Of a DNA stretch of 24,335 nt, positions 1 to 8,076 are shown piece after piece. Position numbers and translations under genes: made by a program. The notes beneath the pieces were generated by a model. The model saw nothing but the letters and a program-made list of their open reading frames with translations. It was not told the origin of the DNA and made no database searches. The stretch comes from Verrucomicrobiaceae bacterium (lineage in GTDB: Bacteria > Verrucomicrobiota > Verrucomicrobiae > Verrucomicrobiales > Akkermansiaceae): positions 1 to 24,335 of the forward strand of contig RPOS01000040.1 of the NCBI GenBank assembly GCA_003820635.1, in the 5' to 3' direction. Within the stretch, counting starts at the first letter, position 1. Each line of letters begins with the position of its first letter.

Positions 1-72
1 AGCAGGACCAGCAGGACCAGCAGGACCAGCAGGACCAGCAGGACCAGCAGGACCAGCAGGACCAGCAGGACC
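1..72 (+). repeat. 9-bp tandem repeat AGCAGGACC, 8 perfect copies
   Basis: Eight identical head-to-tail copies of AGCAGGACC fill positions 1-72, and the array probably continues upstream of the window. It lies inside the coding frame and encodes a Gln-Asp-Gln type repeat. The unit is a multiple of three, so slippage would change protein length without breaking the frame. Confidence 0.95.
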
Positions 73-452
73 CACAGGACGGCAAGGAATCCGGCAAGGA
101 ACCGCAGGAAAAGGGCGAGGAATCCAAGGATGCCCCGGGTAAAGATGAGCCTTCGGACAAGCAGCGGGAGGACGAGGGGAAATCCGGTGAGGAGAAGGAG
201 GACAAAGATGAGCGTGAAGCCAAGCCTTCCAAGGACGGCAAGGAGGCGGAAGAAGAGAAAGGCAAGCCGGAGGATACGAAGTCTGCCGGGGAGAAACCGG
301 GCGAGGAAGAGGCACAGGAGAGGAGCGAGGAAATGACACCCGAGGAAGCGCTTCAATTGATTGAATCGCTGCGGGATGACGAGCGCATGGTGATCCCGAT
401 TCCCCGCCGGAATGGCCGGACCGACAACACAACCAAAGGCAAGACATGGTAA
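1..452 (+). CDS. C-terminal part of a BatB/BatC-like (TPR/VWA) aerotolerance protein, 5' end outside window
   Basis: The open frame (codons start at position 3) runs to TAA at 450-452. The visible ~149 residues are low complexity: Gln-Asp repeats, then a long Lys/Glu/Asp/Gly/Pro-rich charged stretch, ending in a short ordered tail (EMTPEEALQLIESLRDDER) and a basic end. Such tails close the BatC or fused BatB/BatC proteins found just before batD in Bacteroides-aerotolerance operons. These are periplasm-facing proteins thought to assist envelope stress tolerance with the MoxR/BatA complex. The identification rests on the neighbours (BatD and BatE follow directly) and on the tail; no VWA or TPR domain is visible because the 5' part is cut off. 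The batD start codon overlaps the end of this frame, which implies translational coupling. Confidence 0.6.
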   Translation, partial: QDQQDQQDQQDQQDQQDQQDQQDPQDGKESGKEPQEKGEESKDAPGKDEPSDKQREDEGKSGEEKEDKDEREAKPSKDGKEAEEEKGKPEDTKSAGEKPGEEEAQERSEEMTPEEALQLIESLRDDERMVIPIPRRNGRTDNTTKGKTW

Positions 453-2308
453 TGATATCTCGAAAAAAACTTCTGGGTCGCCGGCTTCCGGGTTTTCTGG
501 CAGTCGCGTTGTGGCTCGCCATTTTCACCGGTTCCTGGGTGTCCGGCGCGGAAGTGGTGGCGGAGCTCGACCGAGATTCGGTGCCGGCCGGCAATGGGTC
601 CGTGCTCACGCTGCGCGTCTCGGGCGCTCGTGCGGCCCAGCCGGTGATCCCGGAGGTGGAGAACCTCATTGTCAATCCACGCGGGCAGAGTCACGAGATG
701 CGCATGGTCAACGGCCGCACCACGGTCTCCGTGACGTATAACTATGTTGTCGGATCGAATGTTCCGGGTGACTATGAAATTCCAGCGATCCGCGTGGTGG
801 TGGATGGCGCGGAGTTGCTCACTGAGCCGCTGAAGTTGAAGGTTTTGGATGCCGGAGCGGCACAACCACCGGCCGGAATGCCACCGCAGGCACCCGGTGC
901 CGGAGAGGATGAATCCACCACGGACGAAGGGGACGAGAAACGTTTCGGATTTCTCACGGTCGAGCTCGCCGCCAACAACCGCAAGCATGCCTACGTGGGT
1001 GAGATCGCCCCGGTGCGGATCAGGGCGTGGCTGCCGGAGAATTCGCGCGCGCAACTGCGCAGCGGCATCAAGCCGGAAAGCAAGGCATTCACCCTGCACA
1101 ATGTGAACGACCGGCCGCAGCAGAGCACCGAGATCAGGGATGGCAAGCGCTACACGGTGGTCACCTGGTATGGTGGCATGTCGGCTACCAAGGCGGGCAA
1201 GCACCCGGCCTCGTTGTCGCTCGATGCCGTGGTTGCGGTGCGTGACGCCAGCGCGCCACGCCGGCGCAGGGGCGGACCTTTCGACGATCCGTTTTTTGAC
1301 CACATCTTCGATGATATCCACGCGCCGATGATCCAGAAGGAGGTCACATTGAAGTCGGATGACCAGGAAATCGAAGTGCGCTCGCTGCCGACTGACGGGC
1401 GTCCGGACGGATTTTCCGGAGCGGTGGGGAATTTCCAATTCGATCGTGTGGAAGTGCCGGATGAGTGGGTGACCGGTGAACCCCGGCAGATCGGCGCGCG
1501 CATCGCAGGATCGGGAAACTTCGCGTTGATGAACGCACCGGAAATGGTTCCGGAGGATGTATGGAAAAGCTACCCGGGCAAGGGCGACTTCGCCCCGGGT
1601 GATGAAGCGTCGTTTTCGGGCAGCAAAACGTTCCGCTTCAATGCCATGCCGCGCCGGGGAGGCGAGCAGGAGGTTTCACTGGAGTTCAGTTATTTCAATC
1701 CGGACAAGGCGGAGTATCAAACCCTCACCAGCCCGCGGCAGAAAATCCAGGTGACTGGCGCGGACCTTGCGGAGGATGCGCCCGAGACGGCCCCGGTGGC
1801 GACCGAGCCTGAAAAGCCGACGGGCCTGCCGATAGGGCAGCATCTGCAATGGACGAATCCTGGCCCGTTGGTTCCTCTGGTTTCCAGGTCTGGATTCGTG
1901 CCACTGTTAGGAACAGCGGCCCTGATGGCGGCCCTCGGCGGAGTCTTGGCGTGGTGGCGAGCCCGCCGCAATGATCCGCGGCGGATCGCGGCGGCTGAGG
2001 TGGAGCGCATCAGCTGTGAAGCGCTGCGGAGCGCCAAGCAATGTGCCGCAACGGGGGATGCCACAGGGTTCTTCGCCGCCGCGCGGCTGGCCATCCAGCA
2101 ACGGCTCGGCATGCGGTGGAACCAGGCGGCGCGGGCGATCACTCTGGCGGAAATCGAGGCCCGCCTGCCGGGGGACTCGCCCGTGGCGGCGTTCTTCCGC
2201 GAGGCGGACCACCACGCATATCATCCCACGCCCGGTGGCCAGGTTCTTCCCCGCTGGCAGAAGCTGTTAGACGAGGCTTTCCAGGATCTCAATAAGGAGG
2301 CGCATTGA
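446..2308 (+). CDS. batD: BatD family protein (aerotolerance operon)
   Basis: 620 residues. The N-terminus carries a signal peptide (basic MISRKK, then a hydrophobic core ending near SGA at about residue 34). A long beta-rich extracytoplasmic region follows, starting with a typical BatD opening (AEVVAELDRDSVPAGNGSVLTLRVSG). One transmembrane helix lies at about residues 486-505 (VPLLGTAALMAALGGVLAWW), followed by a cytoplasmic helical tail of about 110 residues. This architecture and length match BatD (oxygen tolerance) proteins. The start at 446 overlaps the previous gene by 7 bases; an ATG at 452 (TAATG) is an equally plausible start. The next gene follows 1 base after the stop. Two rare TTA leucine codons fall inside TGTTAG words (1905 and 2265). 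The molecular function of BatD is not established. Confidence 0.85.
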   Translation: MVMISRKKLLGRRLPGFLAVALWLAIFTGSWVSGAEVVAELDRDSVPAGNGSVLTLRVSGARAAQPVIPEVENLIVNPRGQSHEMRMVNGRTTVSVTYNYVVGSNVPGDYEIPAIRVVVDGAELLTEPLKLKVLDAGAAQPPAGMPPQAPGAGEDESTTDEGDEKRFGFLTVELAANNRKHAYVGEIAPVRIRAWLPENSRAQLRSGIKPESKAFTLHNVNDRPQQSTEIRDGKRYTVVTWYGGMSATKAGKHPASLSLDAVVAVRDASAPRRRRGGPFDDPFFDHIFDDIHAPMIQKEVTLKSDDQEIEVRSLPTDGRPDGFSGAVGNFQFDRVEVPDEWVTGEPRQIGARIAGSGNFALMNAPEMVPEDVWKSYPGKGDFAPGDEASFSGSKTFRFNAMPRRGGEQEVSLEFSYFNPDKAEYQTLTSPRQKIQVTGADLAEDAPETAPVATEPEKPTGLPIGQHLQWTNPGPLVPLVSRSGFVPLLGTAALMAALGGVLAWWRARRNDPRRIAAAEVERISCEALRSAKQCAATGDATGFFAAARLAIQQRLGMRWNQAARAITLAEIEARLPGDSPVAAFFREADHHAYHPTPGGQVLPRWQKLLDEAFQDLNKEAH

Positions 2309-2309
2309 T

Positions 2310-3074
2310 ATGAACCGGTTCTTCATCATTTGTCTGGCGTGCCTGTGTGGCGCTGCGGCACCGGCATTGGCCGATGGCAGGGAAACATTCGACCGGGCCA
2401 ATGCGATGTTCGAAGCCGGCGACTTTGCCGGAGCTGCGGCAGCTTATCAGAAGATTCTCTTGGAGCATGGGCCGCGCGCGCCGGTGTATTACAATCTGGG
2501 CAACAGCCATCTGCGAATGGGCGATTATGGCCATGCGATTCTGGCCTACGAACGGGCAAAGCTGCTCACTCCGCGCGATCCGGACCTGCGATCCAATCTG
2601 GCGCTGGCGCGCAAGAACGCGGCGGCCTTCGAGGAGGAACCCGGGCTGCATCCGCGGGTGGCGGCGGCACTCCATTTCCTGAGCCGCGACGAATGGTCGT
2701 GGCTGGTCGGCGGTGGCGCGATCCTGTTAGGCGGCTTGGGTCTGCTGTGTGGCGTGGCGCGGGTGCGGCGTGGCTGTATGGCTCGCGTGATGGTGGTTTC
2801 CGCCGCGCTTGCGGCGCTGGTGATCCTTGTCGCTTCGGTGGTCCTCTACCTGCGCCGCGGTGAAGCGGCGCGTGGCGTGATTGTAGCTGCGGACGCGGTG
2901 CTGCGGCTGTCACCTTTTGAAACCGCGGAACCGCTCGCCACTCCGGCCCCCGGGCGGACCGTCCGGCTTGGCGAGAAAAGCGGCGATTTCCGCTTCATTG
3001 AAATTCCCGGCACCAATCTGCAAGGGTGGCTCGCCGACAAGGATGTCGCGTCGGTCATTCCGCAGGATGAATGA
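2310..3074 (+). CDS. batE: BatE-like TPR and SH3-type membrane protein
   Basis: 254 residues. There is a signal peptide (residues 1-21, ending PALA), then TPR repeats at about 23-105 with the typical motif YYNLGNSHLRMGDYGHAILAYERA. Two transmembrane helices follow at about 131-150 and 158-181, and a C-terminal SH3-like domain at about 188-252. This is the usual BatE layout. A strong Shine-Dalgarno AAGGAGG (2294-2300) sits in the end of batD, and the ATG comes 1 base after the batD stop, so the two are one transcript. BatE is thought to act with BatA-D at the inner membrane, the TPR repeats mediating protein contacts. The last four bases (ATGA) also start the next gene. Confidence 0.82.
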   Translation: MNRFFIICLACLCGAAAPALADGRETFDRANAMFEAGDFAGAAAAYQKILLEHGPRAPVYYNLGNSHLRMGDYGHAILAYERAKLLTPRDPDLRSNLALARKNAAAFEEEPGLHPRVAAALHFLSRDEWSWLVGGGAILLGGLGLLCGVARVRRGCMARVMVVSAALAALVILVASVVLYLRRGEAARGVIVAADAVLRLSPFETAEPLATPAPGRTVRLGEKSGDFRFIEIPGTNLQGWLADKDVASVIPQDE

Positions 3075-4162
3075 GGAAACCGAAGCCTCATTTTTCTGCT
3101 TGTCGCTATGTCGGCACGGGGAATGATGGCTGGGTGAGCGACTGTCATCCAGCCGGTTCAAGCCCAAGCGCGCCGCGCCACCGCCCGTGGGTGGACGGGC
3201 ATGTGCATCTGGTCGGGAATGGGCGCAAAGGCAGCGGTTGCTGGATTCGCATGACCGGGTGGCACCGCATGATGGGTGGCATGATGTCCCGTATGCTCGG
3301 CCTGTCTGTCCACTTCGATCATGAGGATTTCGATGATATGTATGTGGCCAAGCTGGTGGATGATATCCGGGCCTCGCCACTCGATCATGCGCTGCTGCTC
3401 GCCCAGGATGAGGTGTATCGACCTGATGGCAGCCGGCGCGATTTTGGTTCTTTCCACGTTCCCAACGACTATCTTTTCGCGGTCTGCGGCAAGCATCGCG
3501 AGTTTCTGCCGGCGGTATCGATTCATCCGGCCAGGCGCGACGCTCTGGAAGAACTCGACCGCTGCCTCGCGCTGGGCGCGCGGGCGCTGAAGCTTCTTCC
3601 CAACTGTCTGGATGTGGATTGTTCGTCGCCGGGCCATGACCGATTCTGGGAGACCATGGCGGCGGCCGGGTTGCCAATGCTTGCGCATACCGGAGGGGAA
3701 ATGACGGTGCCGGTTGCCAACAAGCGCTACCAGGATCCGCGCACACTGCGCCGTCCGCTTGAGATCGGTGTGAAAGTCATCGCCGCGCATGCCGCGAGCC
3801 GCAGCGGATTGTTCGATCCCGACTATTTCGATGTGCTTGTCCAGATGATGTGCGATTTCCCCAATCTCTATGCCGATACGAGCGGACTCAACACCCCGAT
3901 TCGCAGTGCGGCCTTGAAAAAGATCCTGCGATGCGACCTGCACGACCGCTTCCTCCACGGCAGTGATTTTCCAGTGCCCGTCGGTACCATCTATGCCCGC
4001 TGGCGCGGCCTGATCGATCGGGAGACACAGAAGCGCGCAGCGCGCACGGCCAACCTGATCGAGCGCGATTTGCATCTCAAGCAGGCCGTCGGTTTTGATG
4101 AATCCCACTTCACCCGGATCTGGGACGTGCTTCGGCCGGTGGTGGATGATGCCTTCGAGTAA
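3071..4162 (+). CDS. amidohydrolase-2 family metal-dependent hydrolase
   Basis: 363 residues with a TIM-barrel amidohydrolase pattern. Visible metal-site candidates are an HxH motif (VDGHVH, His44 and His46), His206 (LAHTGGE), His240 (IAAHAASR) and Asp299 (HGSDFPVP). These match the order of ligands in amidohydrolase-2/TatD-like enzymes. The substrate cannot be told from sequence. The ATG overlaps the batE stop as ATGA, suggesting coupling to the Bat operon. However, the first ~38 residues look non-conserved, so the true start may be downstream, for example at a GTG near the HxH motif. No signal peptide is visible, so it is probably cytoplasmic. It ends the (+) gene run; a TGTTAG word lies 12 bases after the stop. 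Confidence 0.75.
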   Translation: MRKPKPHFSACRYVGTGNDGWVSDCHPAGSSPSAPRHRPWVDGHVHLVGNGRKGSGCWIRMTGWHRMMGGMMSRMLGLSVHFDHEDFDDMYVAKLVDDIRASPLDHALLLAQDEVYRPDGSRRDFGSFHVPNDYLFAVCGKHREFLPAVSIHPARRDALEELDRCLALGARALKLLPNCLDVDCSSPGHDRFWETMAAAGLPMLAHTGGEMTVPVANKRYQDPRTLRRPLEIGVKVIAAHAASRSGLFDPDYFDVLVQMMCDFPNLYADTSGLNTPIRSAALKKILRCDLHDRFLHGSDFPVPVGTIYARWRGLIDRETQKRAARTANLIERDLHLKQAVGFDESHFTRIWDVLRPVVDDAFE

Positions 4163-4229
4163 GCAGGCCTTTATTGTTAGGCGGGCAGTAGCGTGTGCGG
4201 AGTGGTGTGGATGATTCGCAGGCGTGAGT
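4163..4229. other. short convergent intergenic gap
   Basis: 67 bases between the stops of two convergent genes. I saw no convincing terminator hairpin. One TGTTAG word (4175-4180) is the only notable element. Confidence 0.5.
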
Positions 4230-6266
4230 TTACGGCTTGCGGACGAAGGTGAGCCCCGGATCGCCGCGCGGGCCACCTGCCAGCACGAAGCTGAGTTTGG
4301 AATCATCGGCGAAGGTGAGCTCGCCGGTCATTTGCGAATCCTCGGAGATGAGCACCAGCAGGTTCGAATCATAAATGCCGAACTCTCCGGCCAGTTTGCC
4401 GCTGTTGCCGGTTTTATCAAAACTCCAGGTGAAGCTACCCTCCTTGGTCATTACCAGCGTGATGGTGCCGTCGTCGGCGACCTCGCTGACCCATGTGCCG
4501 ACGAGTTTGTCGGGATTGACGGGCACGGGCGGCGGGGATTCCTCCGCTTGCTCATCATCGCTTGTGATGGAATCGCGCAGCAAATCCCGCAAACCGGCGG
4601 AGACGGTGTCGGTGCGTTCGAGTTTCGCGGAATGCTCGAAAAGTTCGAGTGCCTGTTCGAGATGGCCGAGCACCAGATAGTGATACCCTAGCAGGAAGTT
4701 GGCCGCGGCGGAATCCGGGTTGGCCTTGTGGTGCTCCTCGAGCTTACGCAGCAGTTTGGTGTATTCATCCTGGGATTCGAAGAGTCCGGTCATGGTGGTC
4801 CAGTCCCAGCCGGGACCGGATGCAAGGATCGGGTTGAGCACCCCGGCCGCATCGTTGAAGCGGCCCATCGAGAAGAAAACAAGGGCGCGGAATTCATGCA
4901 TCACCGGATCACCGGGGACGACAGAAATGGCGCTGTCAACGGCGGTGAGCGCGGTGTTGAAGTCGCCCTTCCTGAAGGCTGCGCGAGCGTCCTCCATGGC
5001 GCTTTCCGCCTTTTGGGAGGCGGCCAGTTCGCTCGCTTCATCGCCCGGTGGGAACTCGGCGGCGACAACCGTGATGGGCCTTGTGTAATTGATGATGGTG
5101 GTGCCCGCGTTGTTGATCACGGGAGGTGCCGGGAAGGGGTTGTGGAAATGCTGATAGCCCGAATTGAAGATCCAGTTGCCCATGCTCCAGGCCGTCACGC
5201 CCCAGAGGAATCCATGGGTAAAGCTTCGGCGGCTGTTGCGTCCCCAGCCGTGGCACCATGAACCGTGGTGCCAGTGGTGATGGCGGCTGCTGACCCACCA
5301 TGGGCGGCTGCCCCAGTAGTTGGGCCGGTAGCTCCAGCTGGAGTTGTTCCGGATGTTGATGTTGATATTGTTGTTGTTGAAATTCGGCCGGTTGCCGGGC
5401 CGGTTGCCCGGGCGGTTCCAATTTCCCCAATTTCCCCAGTCGTTGCCCCAGTCGGGTCGGCTGTCCGGGCGGTTGTTGATGTCGAAATCAGGGCGTGTGA
5501 TGCCGCCGGGGCGGTTGAGCCCGCCACCCGGGCGAGTGATGTCTGGCAGGGTGTTATCGGGCCGGGTAATACCACCAACACCCGGGCGGGTAATATCGGG
5601 CCGGGTGATGCCACCACCGGGACGTGTGACACCCTCGGGCAGCGGAATCGCGCCGCCGGGACGTGAGATCTCGGGGCGGCTGATGCCGCCGCCGGGACGC
5701 GAGACATCAGGACGTGAAATGTTAGGGCGGTTTTCCGGCCACGGGAAGGTCACATTTCCCGGGAGAGTGGTCGGCCGCTCTTTGGGACGCACGACAGGTC
5801 TGGATTCCGGGCGGATGTTCGGAAGTGTCTCAGGACGCGTGATGGGGCGGTTACCGGGGCGTTCCACCGGACGCTGAACGGGTGGTCGCTGTGCGGGCAA
5901 CTGCGCGGGCCGCTGAACGGGTGGCCTCTGGGCCGGCAACTGCGCGGGCCGCTGAACGGGTGGCCTCTGGGCCGGCAACTGCGAAGGCCGCTGAACGGGT
6001 GGCCTCTGGGCCGGCAACTGCGAAGGCCGTTGCACGGATGGCTGCTGTGCCGGCCGTTGCACGGATGGCCTCTGGGCTGGGCGTTGAGCGGGTTGCTGGA
6101 CTGCCGGGCGCTGGGCAGGACGGCTGACCCGCGAATTGGTGACAGGGTTTCGCGAGGCTCCATCCCCGCTGGATTGCTGGCGGTTGGCGATGGCGCGACC
6201 GAAGGTTTCCAGAGGAGAGAGGGCCAGAAGGAGGATGGCGACGATCCAAGGCACTGCGGCTTTCAT
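4230..6266 (-). CDS. secreted Pro/Arg-rich repeat protein with TPR repeats and C-terminal beta domain
   Basis: 678 residues. A signal peptide is likely (residues 1-24, MKAAVPWIVAILLLALSPLETFG). Residues ~45-290 are low complexity, built on the words QRP, AQLPAQRP and ITRPG, rich in Pro, Arg, Gln and Gly with almost no hydrophobic residues. Residues ~300-375 are rich in Trp, His, Asn and Gly (NYWGSRPWW, HHHWHHGSWCHGWG) and end in a short hydrophobic patch. TPR-like helices follow (~412-555; ARAAFRKGDFNTALTAVDSAI, LGYHYLVLGHLEQALELFEHS). A C-terminal domain of about 95 residues starts at ~584 (LVGTWVSEVADDGTITLVMT), like small lipocalin-like or stress-response beta domains. The same mix of Arg/Pro repeats, Trp/His-rich linker and TPR occurs in exported proteins of Planctomycetes and Verrucomicrobia. 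Function unknown; a surface or envelope scaffold is an inference. It is 24 bases downstream of the SnoaL-like gene on the same strand. Confidence 0.8.
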   Translation of the reverse strand: MKAAVPWIVAILLLALSPLETFGRAIANRQQSSGDGASRNPVTNSRVSRPAQRPAVQQPAQRPAQRPSVQRPAQQPSVQRPSQLPAQRPPVQRPSQLPAQRPPVQRPAQLPAQRPPVQRPAQLPAQRPPVQRPVERPGNRPITRPETLPNIRPESRPVVRPKERPTTLPGNVTFPWPENRPNISRPDVSRPGGGISRPEISRPGGAIPLPEGVTRPGGGITRPDITRPGVGGITRPDNTLPDITRPGGGLNRPGGITRPDFDINNRPDSRPDWGNDWGNWGNWNRPGNRPGNRPNFNNNNININIRNNSSWSYRPNYWGSRPWWVSSRHHHWHHGSWCHGWGRNSRRSFTHGFLWGVTAWSMGNWIFNSGYQHFHNPFPAPPVINNAGTTIINYTRPITVVAAEFPPGDEASELAASQKAESAMEDARAAFRKGDFNTALTAVDSAISVVPGDPVMHEFRALVFFSMGRFNDAAGVLNPILASGPGWDWTTMTGLFESQDEYTKLLRKLEEHHKANPDSAAANFLLGYHYLVLGHLEQALELFEHSAKLERTDTVSAGLRDLLRDSITSDDEQAEESPPPVPVNPDKLVGTWVSEVADDGTITLVMTKEGSFTWSFDKTGNSGKLAGEFGIYDSNLLVLISEDSQMTGELTFADDSKLSFVLAGGPRGDPGLTFVRKP
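5880..6035 (-). repeat. 39-bp tandem repeat, 4 near-identical copies
   Basis: Units at 5880-5918, 5919-5957, 5958-5996 and 5997-6035. Units 2-4 differ at only a few bases (cgcggg versus cgaagg near the end); unit 1 is more diverged. On the coding strand each unit encodes 13 residues of the type PVQRPAQLPAQRP. Shorter degenerate relatives continue to about 6115. The length is a multiple of three, so copy-number change keeps the frame. Confidence 0.92.
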
Positions 6267-6290
6267 GGTGACAATGGTTGGGATTCAGAG

Positions 6291-7316
6291 TTATTTGCCA
6301 TCTGTGGCGGTGGCGGGCTCGACCTTGTCCGCTTGTCCGGCGTCCTCGGGACTGAGGAGGGAAATCGGATCCGGCGCACGGCGCACGAATCGGTAGGTGA
6401 GGTCAGGCAGTGCTTCGCACGCGAGCATGCGTTGGCTTGTGGTCCACACCATCGAATCACCATCGCGGAGGATGGCTTGGGAAGAGGCGGTGACCTCGGC
6501 GTCGGCGGTGATTCCGGTGCTGTTGACGACCCATTCATCGCCGCGCCTTGCCCAGGGTCCGCAGGCGTTTCCGCCATCGCTATCGAAGGTCCACCAATAA
6601 ACCGAGGAGGTGGCGGGATTCCACCCGATCCTGAGGTTGACGGTTTGGCTGTCTGATATGGCATCGGTGACGAGAGCCTCACCGAGCAAATACTTTTCGC
6701 GGTCGTCGAGGTTGATCACCATGTCGATCCGCAGGCCGTCCTCACCTTCGAGAGTCCACTCGCCGATCAGCCAGTGAAGCGGCTTGATCCGCTCGGAAAG
6801 TGTGGTGACTTCGGCCAGGCTGCGGGAGGAGGCCATCAGCCAGGATCCGCCGGCTGGCTTGGCATGGATGACGGTGTAGCTGATGGAGCGGACCGGCTCG
6901 TCATCGGCAAATGTCAGATGAACCACACCATCTTCAACTGCCATGCCTGGAGCGATGATTTCGACATCGGAGGCTTCCACGGCGATCATGGGAACATTTT
7001 CACCGGCGAACAGGCGGCTATGGTAATCGTTGATCTCCTGGCGACCGATCAGCGTTTCCCCATCGCTTCCGACGATGACTCCAAGTGGAGTGAAAAGGGC
7101 GGCGATCGCTGCGGCGTCCCTGCCATTGAACGCAGCCACAAATCTCTCGGCCGTCCTGCCAAGTGAATCAAGAACGTCCGCTTGATCCGCACCCTGGTTT
7201 TCTGCTGCAGGGGGTGCGGTTGGCGCGTCCTGGGCCTGGAGTTCCGGCAGCGAGGCAGAACAAAGCAGCGCGATGGCAGGAAGTGTCTTGTATCGAAATG
7301 ATGTCCGGCTTTTCAT
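6291..7316 (-). CDS. exported SnoaL-like / SgcJ-EcaC family protein with second C-terminal domain
   Basis: 341 residues. A signal peptide ends near LQA-QD (residue ~28). Residues ~45-175 form a SnoaL/NTF2-like domain: a helix with the family pattern AERFVAAFNGRDAAAIAALFTP, then IVGSDGETLIGRQEI and a set of beta strands ending near SWLMASSRS. A second domain (~179-330) begins LHWLIGEWTLEGEDG and is beta-rich with several Trp (VYWWTFDSDGG, EWVVNSTGI). This half resembles the C-terminal domain seen after NTF2 domains in other exported proteins of Planctomycetes and Verrucomicrobia. No catalytic residue can be assigned. It lies 24 bases upstream of the Pro-rich TPR gene, so the two are probably co-transcribed. 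Confidence 0.72.
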   Translation of the reverse strand: MKSRTSFRYKTLPAIALLCSASLPELQAQDAPTAPPAAENQGADQADVLDSLGRTAERFVAAFNGRDAAAIAALFTPLGVIVGSDGETLIGRQEINDYHSRLFAGENVPMIAVEASDVEIIAPGMAVEDGVVHLTFADDEPVRSISYTVIHAKPAGGSWLMASSRSLAEVTTLSERIKPLHWLIGEWTLEGEDGLRIDMVINLDDREKYLLGEALVTDAISDSQTVNLRIGWNPATSSVYWWTFDSDGGNACGPWARRGDEWVVNSTGITADAEVTASSQAILRDGDSMVWTTSQRMLACEALPDLTYRFVRRAPDPISLLSPEDAGQADKVEPATATDGK

Positions 7317-7427
7317 AAGCGAAGCTCGAGGGTTAGGAAGCTTGAAAGATGTTTATGTCATCGGGGTGATAGGCGCCGTCATCATGGTCCCAATCCTGCT
7401 GCCGCCGTGACTGGCGAAAGCCGCGGT
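7317..7427. other. intergenic region upstream of the SnoaL-like gene
   Basis: 111 bases that should hold the promoter of the SnoaL-like/TPR gene pair and the 3' end of the lipoprotein transcript. I found no clear -35/-10 pair and no terminator hairpin. A GTTAGG word is present at about 7332. Confidence 0.35.
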
Positions 7428-7886
7428 TCAGCGGGTCACGCGTGTGCGGCCGCCGGCACCGGTGATCACGCGGACCCTGTCTCCCACGGAGAAGCTTTCA
7501 CGGGGATTGACTTCCTGAACCACGGAGAGCCGGCCGCCGCCGTCGTTGAGACGGACTTCGATCTCCAAGCCATTCCGACTGGTGACGTTCTGGCCGACGT
7601 GGGAGCCTGCGGCCCCACCGACCAGAGCGCCACCGACGGTGGCGGCGGTGCGGCCCGAGCCACTGCCGATTTGATTGCCGAGCAGACCGCCGACACCGGC
7701 TCCCACCAGAGTGCCACCGGTGGTGCCTCCTTCGATCCTGACCGGCCGGATCGAGGTGATGGTTCCGGTTCTCACATCCTGGGCCCGGCCTGCCTCGCCA
7801 CGCGAGACGGTGTCACCGGTGAGGGAATCCTGGGCGCAGGAAACGAGAAAAAATGACAGGATGGCGATGGAGGTAAGTGATTTCAT
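7428..7886 (-). CDS. glycine-zipper outer-membrane-type lipoprotein (SlyB/OsmB-like)
   Basis: 152 residues. A lipoprotein signal ends at the lipobox LVSC with Cys17 as the lipidation site. After a short linker with a beta strand (TGTITSIRPVRIEGG), two glycine-zipper hairpins are visible (GGTLVGAGVGGLLGNQIGSG and AATVGGALVGGAAGSHVGQN), followed by a C-terminal beta region (LEIEVRLNDGGGRLSVVQEV ... FSVGDRVRVITG). This order matches SlyB/PCP-like envelope lipoproteins, which stabilise the outer membrane. Its Gly-rich zipper could span or lie on the membrane. It stands alone on the minus strand with its promoter presumably in 7887-8076. Confidence 0.85.
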   Translation of the reverse strand: MKSLTSIAILSFFLVSCAQDSLTGDTVSRGEAGRAQDVRTGTITSIRPVRIEGGTTGGTLVGAGVGGLLGNQIGSGSGRTAATVGGALVGGAAGSHVGQNVTSRNGLEIEVRLNDGGGRLSVVQEVNPRESFSVGDRVRVITGAGGRTRVTR

Positions 7887-8076
7887 GGTGGCTGCTGTTT
7901 GTGTGCCAAACCGTTTGATGTAAAGCGCAAATTACCGGATCACCTCACATGCGGGTAATGTTTTGACACGGCCGGTAAGTAAACGGCTTCGGGCTGGCGG
8001 CATTTGGCGACGAGCGGGCTTGCGGATGGTGCACGGCGTGCTTATCCATCGCCGCGCGCGATGCGCCCATGATCCC

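Noticed and set aside
130..336. 68-residue Arg/Lys-rich open frame inside the first gene
   Set aside because: It is an out-of-frame reading of the charged tail of the BatB/BatC-like gene; the main frame continues smoothly to batD.
5344..5877. Gly/Arg-rich open frame opposite the Pro-rich TPR gene
   Set aside because: It mirrors the low-complexity repeat on the minus strand; the minus frame has a signal peptide, TPRs and a folded C-terminal domain.
7955..7990. TTGACA near 7963 as a dapF promoter
   Set aside because: No acceptable -10 box occurs at 16-18 bases downstream.
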